NCBI GenBank assembly: GCA_035478435.1
Contig: DATIJT010000022.1
Coordinates: 38,367 to 102,366, forward strand
Source: DATLRC01 sp035478435
GTDB taxonomy: Bacteria; Patescibacteriota; Saccharimonadia; Saccharimonadales; UBA4665
Direction: 5' to 3'
DNA: 64,000 nucleotides
Below, in pieces: positions 48,143 to 57,518 of this stretch; position 1 is the stretch's first letter, and each line of letters opens with the position of its first letter. The translations under genes and the position numbers were made by a program. The notes below the pieces were generated by a model. The model did no database searches. It was not told where the DNA came from and saw nothing but the letters and a program-made list of their open reading frames with translations.

Positions 48143-49477
48143 ACCTTCACGGTTTTTAGTCTCCAACGGCCCGGTCATAGCCATACCTATGGCTATGCCA
48201 GCTAGCCCCCACCATATGTAGGCCAAGGTATCATCTGCCCAGGCATGAAGCAGTAAGTTCACCACGGTAAGTCCAATCAAACTGGCGAACAAGGCCAAAG
48301 CTAAGGGTTCAGAGCGCCTCAGCCATAAAATATAGCCAACCCCGGCGTTAATGAGCAGGAAGAGCGCCAGCCCCAGCCAACCAGTTTCTTGGCCAATTTG
48401 CACGAAATAGTTTTCGGCGATCCGCGGCGGATGGTTATTGTAAACGCTAGCTGGCCCGGCCGTACCCGGGCCCTTGCCCAAAGGGTTTTTTAAAATATCT
48501 TCTACTCCATTTCTGACCAGAAATAAATGGCTGCCATTGGATGTTACTTTGGAGTGTGATTTGGCGGTGGTATGAAACAAAGTATTTTCAACCAGGCTGT
48601 TATGCCTTAGGCCAACCAAAACTCCTCCACCCAAGACTATAAGCCCGGCGGCTAGCCCGACAATCAATATCTTGGTGTTTTTTTTCTTCAAAGCAATTAA
48701 GCCAATGCCTGTGGCAGCTAAGGCAGTCCCAATCCAGGCGCTGCGTGAATAGGTAAAAAAGAGCGTAGTAAGAGTAATGGCCAGGAACGCCGCCCCTTGT
48801 TTAAACCTTCTACTATCCTTGGCTGACAAAAGGTAAACCAACAATACTGACACAATGACCACTAAATAAGCGCCGAGCGGGTTCGCCCCTCTTAGGGTAG
48901 ATTGGACCCGTAAAAAGGCGTGGTTATTATCAACATATTGGAAAGGTAATATGGTGTATTTGGAATAACCAAAGTGTTCTAAAAACCTTGGTGTCAAGAA
49001 AAATTCCTGGATAACACCAAAAATTACTACCACGGCCGCTGGCCAAAGTAATAATCTGGGCCACAGTTTGTTAAGCCGGCTGGTCCTGAGAGCCACTGCC
49101 CAAGTAACCAGAAAGAAAGCTAGAAAACGCAAGTTGATGAGCAGTCCGTAGGCCAAGGCCTTGGCATCCACCGCCTGCCGCTTGTAGGCCACCAGGCCAC
49201 AGGCAAGCTGGACTAACACATAGCCCCAGATTAGCCACACCAAACGGCGGCTCAAGGTATGGGTACGGATTTTATGGTCCGTCGCCAAAAGGTATAAAGC
49301 GCCGAGCCCACAGATGGCTAACAGTACTTCCTTCCATAAGCGTAAGGCGGTGTAGTGGCCGATGAAAGTAGACAGCCAAACCGTTAGAAAAGCGTGGAAG
49401 GGCACCAAAACCATAATCACGCTTATCAGCCAGACCATGGCCATGAGCACACCGTACTTCAGCGACGCAGCTTTCAT
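48140..49477 (-). CDS. O-antigen ligase family membrane protein
   Basis: 445 aa with about ten hydrophobic helices and a long extracytoplasmic loop; the segment TYSRSAWIGTALA and NNHPPRIAENYFVQIGQETGWLGLALFLL are the Wzy_C/RfaL-type motif for glycan transfer or polymerisation onto lipid-linked sugars. Part of the surface-glycan cluster. Its stop lies in the palindromic element's arm. Confidence 0.85.
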   Translation of the reverse strand: MKAASLKYGVLMAMVWLISVIMVLVPFHAFLTVWLSTFIGHYTALRLWKEVLLAICGLGALYLLATDHKIRTHTLSRRLVWLIWGYVLVQLACGLVAYKRQAVDAKALAYGLLINLRFLAFFLVTWAVALRTSRLNKLWPRLLLWPAAVVVIFGVIQEFFLTPRFLEHFGYSKYTILPFQYVDNNHAFLRVQSTLRGANPLGAYLVVIVSVLLVYLLSAKDSRRFKQGAAFLAITLTTLFFTYSRSAWIGTALAATGIGLIALKKKNTKILIVGLAAGLIVLGGGVLVGLRHNSLVENTLFHTTAKSHSKVTSNGSHLFLVRNGVEDILKNPLGKGPGTAGPASVYNNHPPRIAENYFVQIGQETGWLGLALFLLINAGVGYILWLRRSEPLALALFASLIGLTVVNLLLHAWADDTLAYIWWGLAGIAIGMAMTGPLETKNREG

Positions 49478-49480
49478 CCT

Positions 49481-49575
49481 CTAGACTCCAGGTAGCGCAT
49501 TAAAATAATGTGATGGTAGAAACCATTGCCAAAAGCCGGCGATCGAAGGGCGGCAGAAATCAAAGTGGAGTCTAG
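49481..49575. repeat. Inverted repeat CTAGACTCCA ... TGGAGTCTAG
   Basis: Ten-nt perfect arms (49481-49490, 49566-49575) enclose ATGGT/ACCAT and GCCG/CGGC-like stems. It abuts the O-antigen ligase start codon region on the minus strand. Confidence 0.6.
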
Positions 49576-49688
49576 CGGGTTCCATGATGTTACAATTTAG
49601 TATACGGTATGCGATCCCAACAAATACATTTTTACCGCTTTGACTTAAAGTTTAGGCAAAAGCGGCTGGCTACCGTGGAGATTAATAT

Positions 49689-49851
49689 GAACCCATTCCA
49701 TACCTGCATTCCGTTAAGCGAAAGCCCTTTTGATGAGTACGATTTGTTAGTTCTCGGGAGGAAGCGTATCCCTAGATACGCTGACGAGCGAAACTGGCAA
49801 ATCGTACCGTCAAAATGGTTTGAGGCTGGAAGGAAGGTATGGAATGGGTTC
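49689..49851 (+). ncRNA. Conserved structured RNA element, copy D
   Basis: Perfect 17-nt arms (49689-49705, 49835-49851) with CGTTAAGCGAAAGCC (as in copy B), TACGATTTG/CAAATCGTA, apical GCGTATC/GATACGC flanked by GGGAGGAA and TGACGAGCGAAAC, and GGTTTGAGGCTGGAAGG near the end (compare GGCTTGAGGCTGAAGG in B). The right arm ends 5 nt before the sugar-transferase start codon and covers its SD-like GGAAGG. Confidence 0.7.
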
Positions 49852-49856
49852 TATCA

Positions 49857-51293
49857 ATGAGAAATAATGCTAGCCTGCTCTACAATGCCTGCCTGGTCAT
49901 CGGTGACTTCCTGGCCCTTGTGGTAGCCTTCGTGGTGGCTTATATCCTGAGGGTCACTTTAAGCCACCGCGCCTTAAGCGCCCTGGTTCCTGCCCATACT
50001 TACCTGGGGATCTTCCTGACCCTTTTACCATTTTGGATTTTAATTTTCGCGCTTCTGGGCCTGTACAACGCCCGGATTCATGAGCAACGTTTTAGCGAAC
50101 TCGGGCGGTTGTTCGTAGGCTCTTTTATAGGCATTTTGTTCGTGATTGGCTATAGCTACCTAACTAATACGCCTATCTTCCCCGGACGGCTAGTAACGGT
50201 TTATGGTTTCGGTTTGGCTTTCTTCCTAGTGCTGCTTTTCCGCACCGTGGCCCGCGGCATTCGGCGAGAATTGTTTGGTTATGGTATCGGTATAAATAAT
50301 GTCTTATTGGTCGGCGATACCCGCGTGACCCACGAACTTTTGGAGTCACTAACCAATACCTCAGTTACCGGCTACCGTGTTTTAGGCGTAGTGGGCGGCG
50401 TTAAGCATCCGCCCAAGGCCAACGCCGACCACAAGGTTTATAAAAGTTTCGTTGAAGCCGTTGGCCGGCTTAGGCGGCCGCTGCATACCATTATTCAGAC
50501 AGAGCTCTATGCCGATCCGGCCAAAAACGACGAGGTATTAACCTATGCCCAGGAACACCACGTAGCCTATCGTTTCGTGCCCGGTAACAGCGAACTATTT
50601 GTCGGCAACATCCAGGTAGACCTGTTCCATTCGATCCCAGTCATCGCCGTCCACCAGACAGCCCTGATTGGTTGGGGCCGGGTGGTCAAACGTTTATCAG
50701 ACATTTTCTTGGGCGGGGCGTTACTAATTATCGCTTCACCATTTATGCTGCTTCTGGCGCTAATAATTAAACTTTCGGATGGCGGCCCGGTTTTCTTCCG
50801 ACAACCACGCTTAACCCGCTTCAATACCAAAGTTAATATTTTCAAATTCCGCTCCAACAAAATGGCCTATAACGGTCTGCCGCCGGAAGAGGCCTTTACT
50901 AAAATGGGCCGGCCAGAACTTATTAAAGAGTATCGGCAAAACGCCGATTTTATACCCAACGATCCGCGCGTCACCCGCATCGGTCATCTGATGCGTAACA
51001 CTAAGCTAGATGAACTGCCCCAACTCTTTAACGTGGTACGGGGCGATATTAGCCTGGTCGGACCCCGCGCCTTGGTAGCTTATGAACTGGAGCACTTCCC
51101 TAAGAAGAACCTGATCTTGAGCGTCAAATCCGGCCTCACTGGCCTGGCCCAGATCTCTGGGCGACGCGATATCAGCTTTGAGGAACGGCGTAAGCTGGAC
51201 CTTTACTATGTCCAAAACTGGAGTTTTTGGAATGACTTAGTCATTTTGGTCAAAACCATCTGGATTGTGCTTCTAAGAAAAGGAACGCGTTAG
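49857..51293 (+). CDS. Undecaprenyl-phosphate sugar-1-phosphate transferase (WbaP/WcaJ-like)
   Basis: 478 aa from ATG 49857 (an ATG at 49839 inside the repeat arm is less likely). Five N-terminal helices, a CoA-binding-like middle domain (LLVGDTRVTHELLESL), and the C-terminal sugar transferase domain: KRLSDIFLGGALLI, PVFFRQPRLTRFNTKVNIFKFRS, TKLDELPQLFNVVRGDISLVGPR. It moves a sugar phosphate to the lipid carrier and starts glycan assembly. The next gene's GTG overlaps its TAG. Confidence 0.9.
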   Translation: MRNNASLLYNACLVIGDFLALVVAFVVAYILRVTLSHRALSALVPAHTYLGIFLTLLPFWILIFALLGLYNARIHEQRFSELGRLFVGSFIGILFVIGYSYLTNTPIFPGRLVTVYGFGLAFFLVLLFRTVARGIRRELFGYGIGINNVLLVGDTRVTHELLESLTNTSVTGYRVLGVVGGVKHPPKANADHKVYKSFVEAVGRLRRPLHTIIQTELYADPAKNDEVLTYAQEHHVAYRFVPGNSELFVGNIQVDLFHSIPVIAVHQTALIGWGRVVKRLSDIFLGGALLIIASPFMLLLALIIKLSDGGPVFFRQPRLTRFNTKVNIFKFRSNKMAYNGLPPEEAFTKMGRPELIKEYRQNADFIPNDPRVTRIGHLMRNTKLDELPQLFNVVRGDISLVGPRALVAYELEHFPKKNLILSVKSGLTGLAQISGRRDISFEERRKLDLYYVQNWSFWNDLVILVKTIWIVLLRKGTR

Positions 51294-52426
51294 TGAAGCC
51301 GGGCTTGAAAGTGGCAATTGTTTGCGACTGGCTGCTAGGCACTGGCGGCGCTGAACGGGTCGTTTTAGAACTACACCGCATGTTCCCGGAAGCCCCTATC
51401 TACACTTCGCAGTACGACCATTCCAGCCAGATTTGGTATGGCGGCGAATGGTTCCAGGATGCCGATGTCCGCACAACTTGGTTACAACGCTTGCCTAAAG
51501 GTTTGAAAAAATTTTTGCCGGTTTTTAGGGCTTGGGCTTTTAGCCGACTTGACCTTAGTGATTACGATTTAGTTATTTCTTCTAGCGGAGCCGAAGCTAA
51601 AGCTGTCAAAACCGGCCCCCAGACTCTGCATATCTGCTACTGCCACTCCCCTACCCACTATTATTGGAGCCGGTACGACGAATACCTAAGGCGGCCGGGC
51701 TTCGGGCGATTGGACTGGTTGGCCCGCTTAGGTTTGCGCCTACTAGTTGGGCCGCTGCGGCGCTGGGACCGGCACGCCGCCCAGAACCCTGATGTTATGG
51801 TCGCTAATTCCAGCCATACCCAAGCCATGATCCAAAAGTACTACAAGCGGGATTCCCAAGTGATTCACCCGCCAGTTGATGTGGAACGCTTTAAGCCGTT
51901 AGGGCTGCCCGATCTGCGCCAGGGTTTTGTAACCGCCGGCCGCCAAACCCCCTACAAGCGGATTGACCTGGCCGTGGCCGCTTGCAGTGAGCTAAAAGTA
52001 CCTCTAATCGTGATTGGCAACGGGCCAGAACACAAAAAACTACGCAAGATGGCCGGCCGGAGCGTAACTTTCCTGACCAGCGTTACCGATGAGGAAATGG
52101 TGCGCCATTTCCAGACGGCACTAGGCTTTATATTCCCTACCAACGTCGAAGATTTTGGGGTTACAGCCGTGGAAGCCATGGCTGCCGGTACGCCGGTGAT
52201 CGCTTACCAAGCCGGGGGCGTGTTGGATTATATAGTGCCTGGTAAAACAGGTATGTTTTTTGAGAAGCAGACTGTTAAAAGTTTGGTCAAAACCCTGGAA
52301 GAATTTTCTAAAAAATCGTTCGACCAAGCTGAAATTGTCAAACACGCCCAAGTTTTTTCGGCCGCCAATTTTAGAAGCCAAATACAAAAATTAGTTGACG
52401 AACAATTTAAAAATTTTCGGGCATGA
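51293..52426 (+). CDS. Glycosyltransferase family 4 protein
   Basis: GTG start overlapping the preceding stop. 377 aa, GT-B fold: GTGGAERVVLELHRMFPEAPIYTS, CYCHSPTHYYW, VANSSHTQAMI, then the sugar-nucleotide half VTAGRQTPYKRIDLAV, PTNVEDFGVTAVEAMAAGTPVIAY, the EDFGxxxVEAMAxG motif. Probably transfers mannose or similar to the lipid-linked sugar. Confidence 0.88.
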   Translation: MKPGLKVAIVCDWLLGTGGAERVVLELHRMFPEAPIYTSQYDHSSQIWYGGEWFQDADVRTTWLQRLPKGLKKFLPVFRAWAFSRLDLSDYDLVISSSGAEAKAVKTGPQTLHICYCHSPTHYYWSRYDEYLRRPGFGRLDWLARLGLRLLVGPLRRWDRHAAQNPDVMVANSSHTQAMIQKYYKRDSQVIHPPVDVERFKPLGLPDLRQGFVTAGRQTPYKRIDLAVAACSELKVPLIVIGNGPEHKKLRKMAGRSVTFLTSVTDEEMVRHFQTALGFIFPTNVEDFGVTAVEAMAAGTPVIAYQAGGVLDYIVPGKTGMFFEKQTVKSLVKTLEEFSKKSFDQAEIVKHAQVFSAANFRSQIQKLVDEQFKNFRA

Positions 52427-52467
52427 ATTATTTTGCTAAGCGGGGTACCGCACAGTAATTTTAGGCC

Positions 52468-53658
52468 ATGCGCAAGCTCAAAAACTACACTTTGATCGTA
52501 ATGGCCTCCACTTATCCGCGCTGGCCGGGCGATAGTACCCGCAGTTTCGTGCAAGATTATGTAAACGCTATTGCGGCGTATTTCAGAAACGTCCGGGTTA
52601 TTGTGCCTCACTACGCAGGCGCCAAACATCGTGAGCAGTCAGCGCCAAACATCCGCTTGTCGCGCTTTTACTATGCTTTTCCCTTCAGATTTGAAAATAT
52701 CGCCTATGGTGAATTCCGAAAAACCATAGGCTATCCCATCAAGGCCGTGCTTTACAATGCCAGTGAGCTATGGTCCACTCTACTGGCTGGCTGGCGTTGG
52801 CGACCGGTCGTATTGAACCCCCACTGGCTCTTGCCCCAGGGTTTCGTCGCAGTACTGCTTAAGCCGGTTTTGGGCTGCAAAGTAGTGGTATCGGTACACG
52901 GCGCCGACGTTTATACGTTGAACGGCAAATTCATGAAGAAGATCAAACGGTTTGTGCTTTCCCGTGCCGACGAGGTAGTTGTTAATAGTTCTGCTACTCT
53001 GGCTGTCTGCCAAAGGCTCTGGAAGCGCGACTACCACGTAATACCTATGGGCATCGACACGGACCTTTTTAAACCCCGTGGCAAAAAACAGGCTAGCGCC
53101 GTATTAGAAGTTTTGTTTGTAGGCCGGCTAGCCGAAGAAAAAGGTGTATGGTACCTGTGCGAAGCCGCCCGTTTACTGAAAGAACGCGGGCATAAGGTCC
53201 ACACCACCATAATCGGAGATGGTAGTCTCAGAAAAGACTTGGAAGCCTTCGTAGCCGAGCATGGCCTAGAGCAGGAAGTAACTTTTACCGGTGGCATACC
53301 GCATAGCCAACTTCCCGCGTACTATGCAGCGGCTGACGTATTCGTCGGCCCGTCTATCGAATCAAAAAACGGCTGGCAGGAGGCGTTCGGCCTGGTTTTC
53401 GCTGAAGCCTCGGCTAGCAGCCTGCCAGTTATAGCTACTAATACCGGTGGTATCCAGGACGTGATCAAAAATGGCATAAACGGCCTAATCGTACCCCAGA
53501 AGGACGCAGCGGCCATAGCCAACGCAGTAACTAAGCTGCAAAACGACCCTCAGTTGGCTCGAAAGCTCGGCGCGGCCGGCCCGGACTACATCCGCCAAAA
53601 TTTCTCCTGGCAGGTCATAACAGATAAATATTTAGCACTGTTCGAAGCCATCCTTTAA
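52468..53658 (+). CDS. Glycosyltransferase family 4 protein
   Basis: 396 aa with STYPRWPGDSTRSFVQDYV at the N-terminus, VSVHGADVYTL acceptor region, NSSATLAVC, VLFVGRLAEEKGVWYLCEAA and VFVGPSIESKNGWQEAFGLVFAEASASSLPVIA. Conserved EX7E-like Glu in the second half. It follows the previous GT by a 41-nt gap with a small GCGGGGTACCGC palindrome. Acts in the same glycan pathway. Confidence 0.88.
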   Translation: MRKLKNYTLIVMASTYPRWPGDSTRSFVQDYVNAIAAYFRNVRVIVPHYAGAKHREQSAPNIRLSRFYYAFPFRFENIAYGEFRKTIGYPIKAVLYNASELWSTLLAGWRWRPVVLNPHWLLPQGFVAVLLKPVLGCKVVVSVHGADVYTLNGKFMKKIKRFVLSRADEVVVNSSATLAVCQRLWKRDYHVIPMGIDTDLFKPRGKKQASAVLEVLFVGRLAEEKGVWYLCEAARLLKERGHKVHTTIIGDGSLRKDLEAFVAEHGLEQEVTFTGGIPHSQLPAYYAAADVFVGPSIESKNGWQEAFGLVFAEASASSLPVIATNTGGIQDVIKNGINGLIVPQKDAAAIANAVTKLQNDPQLARKLGAAGPDYIRQNFSWQVITDKYLALFEAIL

Positions 53659-53757
53659 CGCCTAATTAATCCGAAAATATTTGCTGGTTTCGAATAACTG
53701 AGCGGAAGCTTCCGAGTTATAAACAAGATCCTCGTACTAGCTTTCAAACAGGTGGTT

Positions 53758-54210
53758 CTAGATCTCGTAGCCAGTGGCCCGATTGATCCGAGATGAAGAA
53801 TCCCGCTTTTCTACCTCATGGCTTCCCACGCCAAAAACAGTTTTGATGTTGCAGTCAACGCATGCTTTGGTCTCATTTTCAGGTAAATCGTGCTTATTCG
53901 GGTCCCTGTCGCCGCCGTTTGCAAAAATTAACTCGTCGTCCGGATACATTGCTCTGATTTTTCGTAATGTTCGCGCCTGGCCCAAGTCTTCATCAATCGA
54001 TAAAATCACTTCGTCTACTAGCTTAAGTGATTCTGCTAGGCGCATTCGGTTTTTCTCGTCTAAAATGACCTTGCCTTTTTTAAGCATTTGCGCCTTATCG
54101 TTATTTACTACAACAATCAGGTAATCTCCGAGTGCCTTCGCGGCCTCAATCATATCCAAGTGCCCGCCATGTAACGGATTAAAATACCCGCTTACAATTA
54201 CTCTTTTCAT
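53758..54210 (-). CDS. Cytidylyltransferase-like nucleotidyltransferase
   Basis: 150 aa with SGYFNPLHGGHLDMIEAAKALGD (HxGH), VVVNNDKAQMLKKG and ANGGDRDPNKHDLPE. It resembles HldE-C/TagD-like adenylyl or cytidylyl transferases that activate glycerol phosphate, heptose phosphate or similar. Substrate not determined. It lies downstream of the glycan genes on the opposite strand. Confidence 0.75.
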   Translation of the reverse strand: MKRVIVSGYFNPLHGGHLDMIEAAKALGDYLIVVVNNDKAQMLKKGKVILDEKNRMRLAESLKLVDEVILSIDEDLGQARTLRKIRAMYPDDELIFANGGDRDPNKHDLPENETKACVDCNIKTVFGVGSHEVEKRDSSSRINRATGYEI

Positions 54211-54318
54211 ACCTTCTTCCCCGACCCTCCGCAGTTATCACGACAATCATCGCTAGTTATAATACCAAACCTCAGCCACGCGGCCTAAATGTGAGAGATC
54301 CGACCTTTCACATCATTT

Positions 54319-54837
54319 TTAGATAGTAATTAAAATCTCTTTGACTATGGCTTCAGGTGTTTGATTGGCATTAACAAGTTTGGCTCCCTTTTTCTTCATC
54401 TCATTTTCCCACCAGTCTTTCCACTTGAGCGTCCAATCTCGAACCTCTTTTGCGTGGCCGTACTCGCCTTTTTTGCGCGCGCTTAGTCTGGCTCTAATAG
54501 TTTCAGGTGAGGTAGTGATAATAATAAATTGCGAGAATAGCGGCAGTATCTCATCTATGTTACTGGCAATGCCGCAATAGTAAGCCACCGGCTCTTTTTG
54601 GGAGTTTATAAGCTCTGCTAATTTATTTTTGTCGCATACCCAGTCATATTGCTCGACATATTCTAAACTTCCGTTATCGTAAGAGTCAGACACTTGGCCT
54701 GTACTTTTGTGAACAACGGTAAAGAGCCTCGGCATGTCCTCGATATCGTAAGCTTCATATCCTTGTTTTATCAGTTCTCGGCAAATGGTCGATTTCCCTG
54801 ATCCGGCAATCCCTGAGATTAAAATGGCTTTTTTCAT
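54319..54837 (-). CDS. AAA-type P-loop kinase
   Basis: Walker A GIAGSGKST (about 8-16) then ICRELIKQGYEAYDIEDMPRLF. FIIITTSPETIRARLSARKKGEYGHAKEV gives a lid with Arg residues. 172 aa, like small adenylate- or gluconate-kinase-like proteins; substrate unknown. The 110-nt gap after it holds a 7-bp hairpin ATGTGA/TCACAT. Confidence 0.65.
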   Translation of the reverse strand: MKKAILISGIAGSGKSTICRELIKQGYEAYDIEDMPRLFTVVHKSTGQVSDSYDNGSLEYVEQYDWVCDKNKLAELINSQKEPVAYYCGIASNIDEILPLFSQFIIITTSPETIRARLSARKKGEYGHAKEVRDWTLKWKDWWENEMKKKGAKLVNANQTPEAIVKEILITI

Positions 54838-54856
54838 TCAGATACGATTAGTAACT

Positions 54857-55597
54857 TCATTCGTACTTGTCCAAGAACTTTCCAATAGTTTGGTTTACTT
54901 CTTCAATGATATCGGGATGCAAGCGGTAATCGTGGTCTGATTTTACCTTAAGTTTCATTTTGGGTTCAGGAATGGCTGCGAATACTTCCTCGACCCGCTC
55001 TGGCCTAGTGAACTCATCGTTATCGCCATAGATTAGGAGTTTTGGCTTGGTCAGCTTTTTTAGAACAGACACAGGGTCGTATTTTTGACCGTCCTCAAAA
55101 TAAGTAAATGGGAGTTCAAACCTTTTCTGTTCTTTGGTTCTTTCAGTTCCAGGTGGCATATCGCGGTAAGACAAGTGATAGCCTAGCTTCAAATCCTCCT
55201 CACTCGGCGCAGAAGGTTCGCCGTAGGTAGCCATAATAGCCGCAACGCCAAATACAACAGGATTGCCGCTGGCCAGAATCGATACTGTTCCGCCGCGGCT
55301 GTGACCAACTAACAAAGTCGGCTTGTTACCAAAGTACTCAATCAACTCATTTACGGCTTTTAGATAATTAGTTGTGGTGTGGAGTTCAATACTGCCCGGA
55401 CTTTCCCAAGTCCCTGGCGGGTCGAAAGAAACTGCGTAGTAGCCTTTGGATGCTAGATAATCTACGTGACTGGTGTTGTGCACATAGTCCTTGGTATCAA
55501 GCCTGCCCGGGATTACGATGGCGAGCTTTATAGCGTCTTCGTCACCTTTAGCATAGATGGCCAGCTCAAAGCTCTTTGTATTTATAAGATTCATCAT
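54857..55597 (-). CDS. Alpha/beta-hydrolase
   Basis: The start at MMNLINTKSFELAIYAKGD follows the preceding gene's stop (55602) by 4 nt; the longer frame overlaps that gene. Nucleophile elbow GHSRGGTVSIL (about 98-108), Asp in YGDNDEFTRPERVEEVF and His in SDHDYRLHPD complete the triad. About 246 aa. Likely an esterase or dienelactone-hydrolase-like enzyme; substrate unknown. Confidence 0.75.
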   Translation of the reverse strand: MMNLINTKSFELAIYAKGDEDAIKLAIVIPGRLDTKDYVHNTSHVDYLASKGYYAVSFDPPGTWESPGSIELHTTTNYLKAVNELIEYFGNKPTLLVGHSRGGTVSILASGNPVVFGVAAIMATYGEPSAPSEEDLKLGYHLSYRDMPPGTERTKEQKRFELPFTYFEDGQKYDPVSVLKKLTKPKLLIYGDNDEFTRPERVEEVFAAIPEPKMKLKVKSDHDYRLHPDIIEEVNQTIGKFLDKYE

Positions 55598-55601
55598 AAT
55601 T

Positions 55602-56075
55602 TTATCCAATAAACCCGCCGGCATAGTATAAGAAGTATACTTTTTTGTTATTGGCATGTATTTCTTCGGTGCCAGATAGTTCATCAAAATTACCTTGGCC
55701 AGCACACTTATACTTGAAGTCGCCGTAGTCTTTCTCGACATGTTTGTACAATCTGGCTGACTCCCAGTTATCCTTTAAAGCCTTTCGGAGCATCTTGTCG
55801 GTTTGCTCTTCTGTCATTTGGGAAAAGTCACCAAAGTAAGACATGGACCAGACTGGCTTATCTTGGTAGTAAACCGTTTCTAGACCAGAGAATATACCAT
55901 TGCCTATGAAGTAAATGTCCTTATACAGAAAGTCACCTTCGGCATACTCATATTGTACCGACCCCGCCAAAGCGGGTTCTGACTTACCTTGTGCGCTCGC
56001 GTAAGTTTTAGTTCTGGCCTTTAAGATAAATCTCTCCAGTTGATGCTTCATACCAAGACCTTTAGCGTAAATCAT
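55602..56075 (-). CDS. DUF5680-like protein
   Basis: 157 aa (or 149 from MKHQLERFILKARTK). YEYAEGDFLYKDIYFIGNGIFSGLETVYYQDKPVWSMSYFGD resembles DUF5680 proteins often found next to HTH regulators. ATGA overlap with hicA upstream (56072-56075) makes it part of the HicBA operon. Function unknown. Confidence 0.65.
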   Translation of the reverse strand: MIYAKGLGMKHQLERFILKARTKTYASAQGKSEPALAGSVQYEYAEGDFLYKDIYFIGNGIFSGLETVYYQDKPVWSMSYFGDFSQMTEEQTDKMLRKALKDNWESARLYKHVEKDYGDFKYKCAGQGNFDELSGTEEIHANNKKVYFLYYAGGFIG

Positions 56076-56299
56076 TTATGCTGTAAAAATTCATCACTCG
56101 TTAAGCCTATGTCTTTGCAAATCTGACGTAGTAGTAATGGCGACACGTCACGACCCTTGTGGTCCGGCACCGTAGTTGCCCGACCATCGGCATGCCTGAA
56201 CTGTTTGTGTGAGCCTCTCTGCCTAACCATGCTAAAGCCCATTGTCTCCAGGATTTTTACAATTTGTTTTGGTTTAAGGACAGGCAAGCTTCCGCCCAT
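56072..56299 (-). CDS. hicA: HicA-family mRNA interferase toxin
   Basis: 75 aa with LKPKQIVKILETMGFSMVRQRGSHKQFRHADGRATTVPDHKGRDVSPLLLRQICKDIGL, the HicA fold with catalytic His in GSHKQF. It cuts mRNA when free. The antitoxin hicB lies 3 nt upstream, and DUF5680 and hydrolase genes follow in the same operon. Confidence 0.88.
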   Translation of the reverse strand: MGGSLPVLKPKQIVKILETMGFSMVRQRGSHKQFRHADGRATTVPDHKGRDVSPLLLRQICKDIGLTSDEFLQHK

Positions 56300-56302
56300 G
56301 AT

Positions 56303-56524
56303 TTATAAACTTACTAGCTGCGTACCAACAAAGTGTGATTCAGGTTTTTGGTTGGGGTCGTAATCTTCAAGAACAAGCTCCACAACTTCTTTGAGATTTT
56401 GTTGCAGCTCTTCGAGTGTTTCGGCTTGCGTATGGGCTCCGGGTAAATCAGGAATATAGGCCACATAGTAGCCCGTAGCGGTATCTTGTTCGATTACAGC
56501 GGTATAAGATTGAGTTGTTTTCAT
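56303..56524 (-). CDS. hicB: HicB-family antitoxin
   Basis: 73 aa: YTAVIEQDTATGYYVAYIPDLPGAHTQAETLEELQQNLKEVVELVLED is the degenerate RNase-H-like HicB fold (GYYVAYIPDLPG). No C-terminal DNA-binding domain is visible. A TATAAT box at plus 56534-56539 on the minus strand leaves about 9 nt before the ATG. Confidence 0.85.
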   Translation of the reverse strand: MKTTQSYTAVIEQDTATGYYVAYIPDLPGAHTQAETLEELQQNLKEVVELVLEDYDPNQKPESHFVGTQLVSL

Positions 56525-56602
56525 GATACTTGCATTATACCATCTGTTAGGCTTATCAAAAAGTTGCGTGTTAGGGTTCCTAGCTTATTCGTACCAAGAT
56601 TA

Positions 56603-57517
56603 TCAGGCTACCACATTCTGCGGTTTGCCTTTGATCCACGCTTCGACATTGTCAATCATAATGTCGGCCCCGGTTTGTCTGGCTTTTTCGGAACTATAAG
56701 AAATGTGGGGAGTCACGTGGACCTTAGGATGCTTAAGTAACTTCTGGTAAAGCGGGTCGTCGGTATCACCAACTAAGATACTGCCGCAATCACTCGCCGC
56801 GCCGTTCAATATTCCTTCGTCTATGGCCTGAAGCATGGCGTCATAGTCAACTATCTCGGGCCCGGTGACGGTAACAAAATAGCTCCCGCGTTTCATCGAT
56901 TTGAAAAAGTTGTCATTGAGCAGCCCTTTTGTCGAAGGGTTGGTGCTTAGGGTATCTACAACCACGTCAGCATCCTTAACGGCATCTACCAAATCATCAC
57001 CGCGTTTAAAATAATTTACTTCCATCTCATAGGCTTTGGCAATTTTCTCTACCCGACCGCCAATATTACCTTTGCCTAAAATAGTTATTTTGTTACCGGC
57101 TAAGCCGGGCGTAATCGGTGGTCGCTGACCGTCTGTGCGGTAAGTTTCATTAGTATTAAGTGATCTATCAAATTGCCTCATCATGAACAGTACCATGAAC
57201 ATTATCCATTCCGAGACGGCGTGGCGATTGGCCCCGGGTGCATTGGAAATGGTAACATTGTTCTTTTTGAATACATCCAGATCAACAAAAGCGACACCCA
57301 CAAAAGCTACGGTCACATAAACATTTTTAAGCTGAGCGTAGGCGTCCTGCAAACCAGCAGTGCCTGAGCAAATAATGTCGGCGCCTTTAATTCGCTCTAG
57401 ATATTCTTCGGCATTTTGCGGAAGTGGATCATAGTATGTAACATCGCCAAGACTATTAAGTCGCTGCTTCTGCTCATCACTTAAATCTTGGTTGTTAGTA
57501 ACAACTATTTTAGGCAT
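56603..57517 (-). CDS. D-2-hydroxyacid dehydrogenase family protein
   Basis: Start at MPKIVVTNNQDLSDEQ, just below the upstream flavin reductase stop. ILGKGNIGGRVEKIAKAYEMEV is the NAD-binding fold, and FVTVTGPEIVDYDAMLQAIDEGILNGAASD and HPKVHVTPHISYSSEKARQTG carry the Arg/Glu-like and the catalytic His. 304 aa. It is the last gene of the NUDIX-PfkB-NADAR unit and a paralogue of 30772-31692. Confidence 0.78.
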   Translation of the reverse strand: MPKIVVTNNQDLSDEQKQRLNSLGDVTYYDPLPQNAEEYLERIKGADIICSGTAGLQDAYAQLKNVYVTVAFVGVAFVDLDVFKKNNVTISNAPGANRHAVSEWIMFMVLFMMRQFDRSLNTNETYRTDGQRPPITPGLAGNKITILGKGNIGGRVEKIAKAYEMEVNYFKRGDDLVDAVKDADVVVDTLSTNPSTKGLLNDNFFKSMKRGSYFVTVTGPEIVDYDAMLQAIDEGILNGAASDCGSILVGDTDDPLYQKLLKHPKVHVTPHISYSSEKARQTGADIMIDNVEAWIKGKPQNVVA

Positions 57518-57518
57518 T

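Noticed and set aside
49609..49860. An 83-codon frame across element D
   Set aside because: It is the coding shadow of a structured element; its two ends are the complementary arms.
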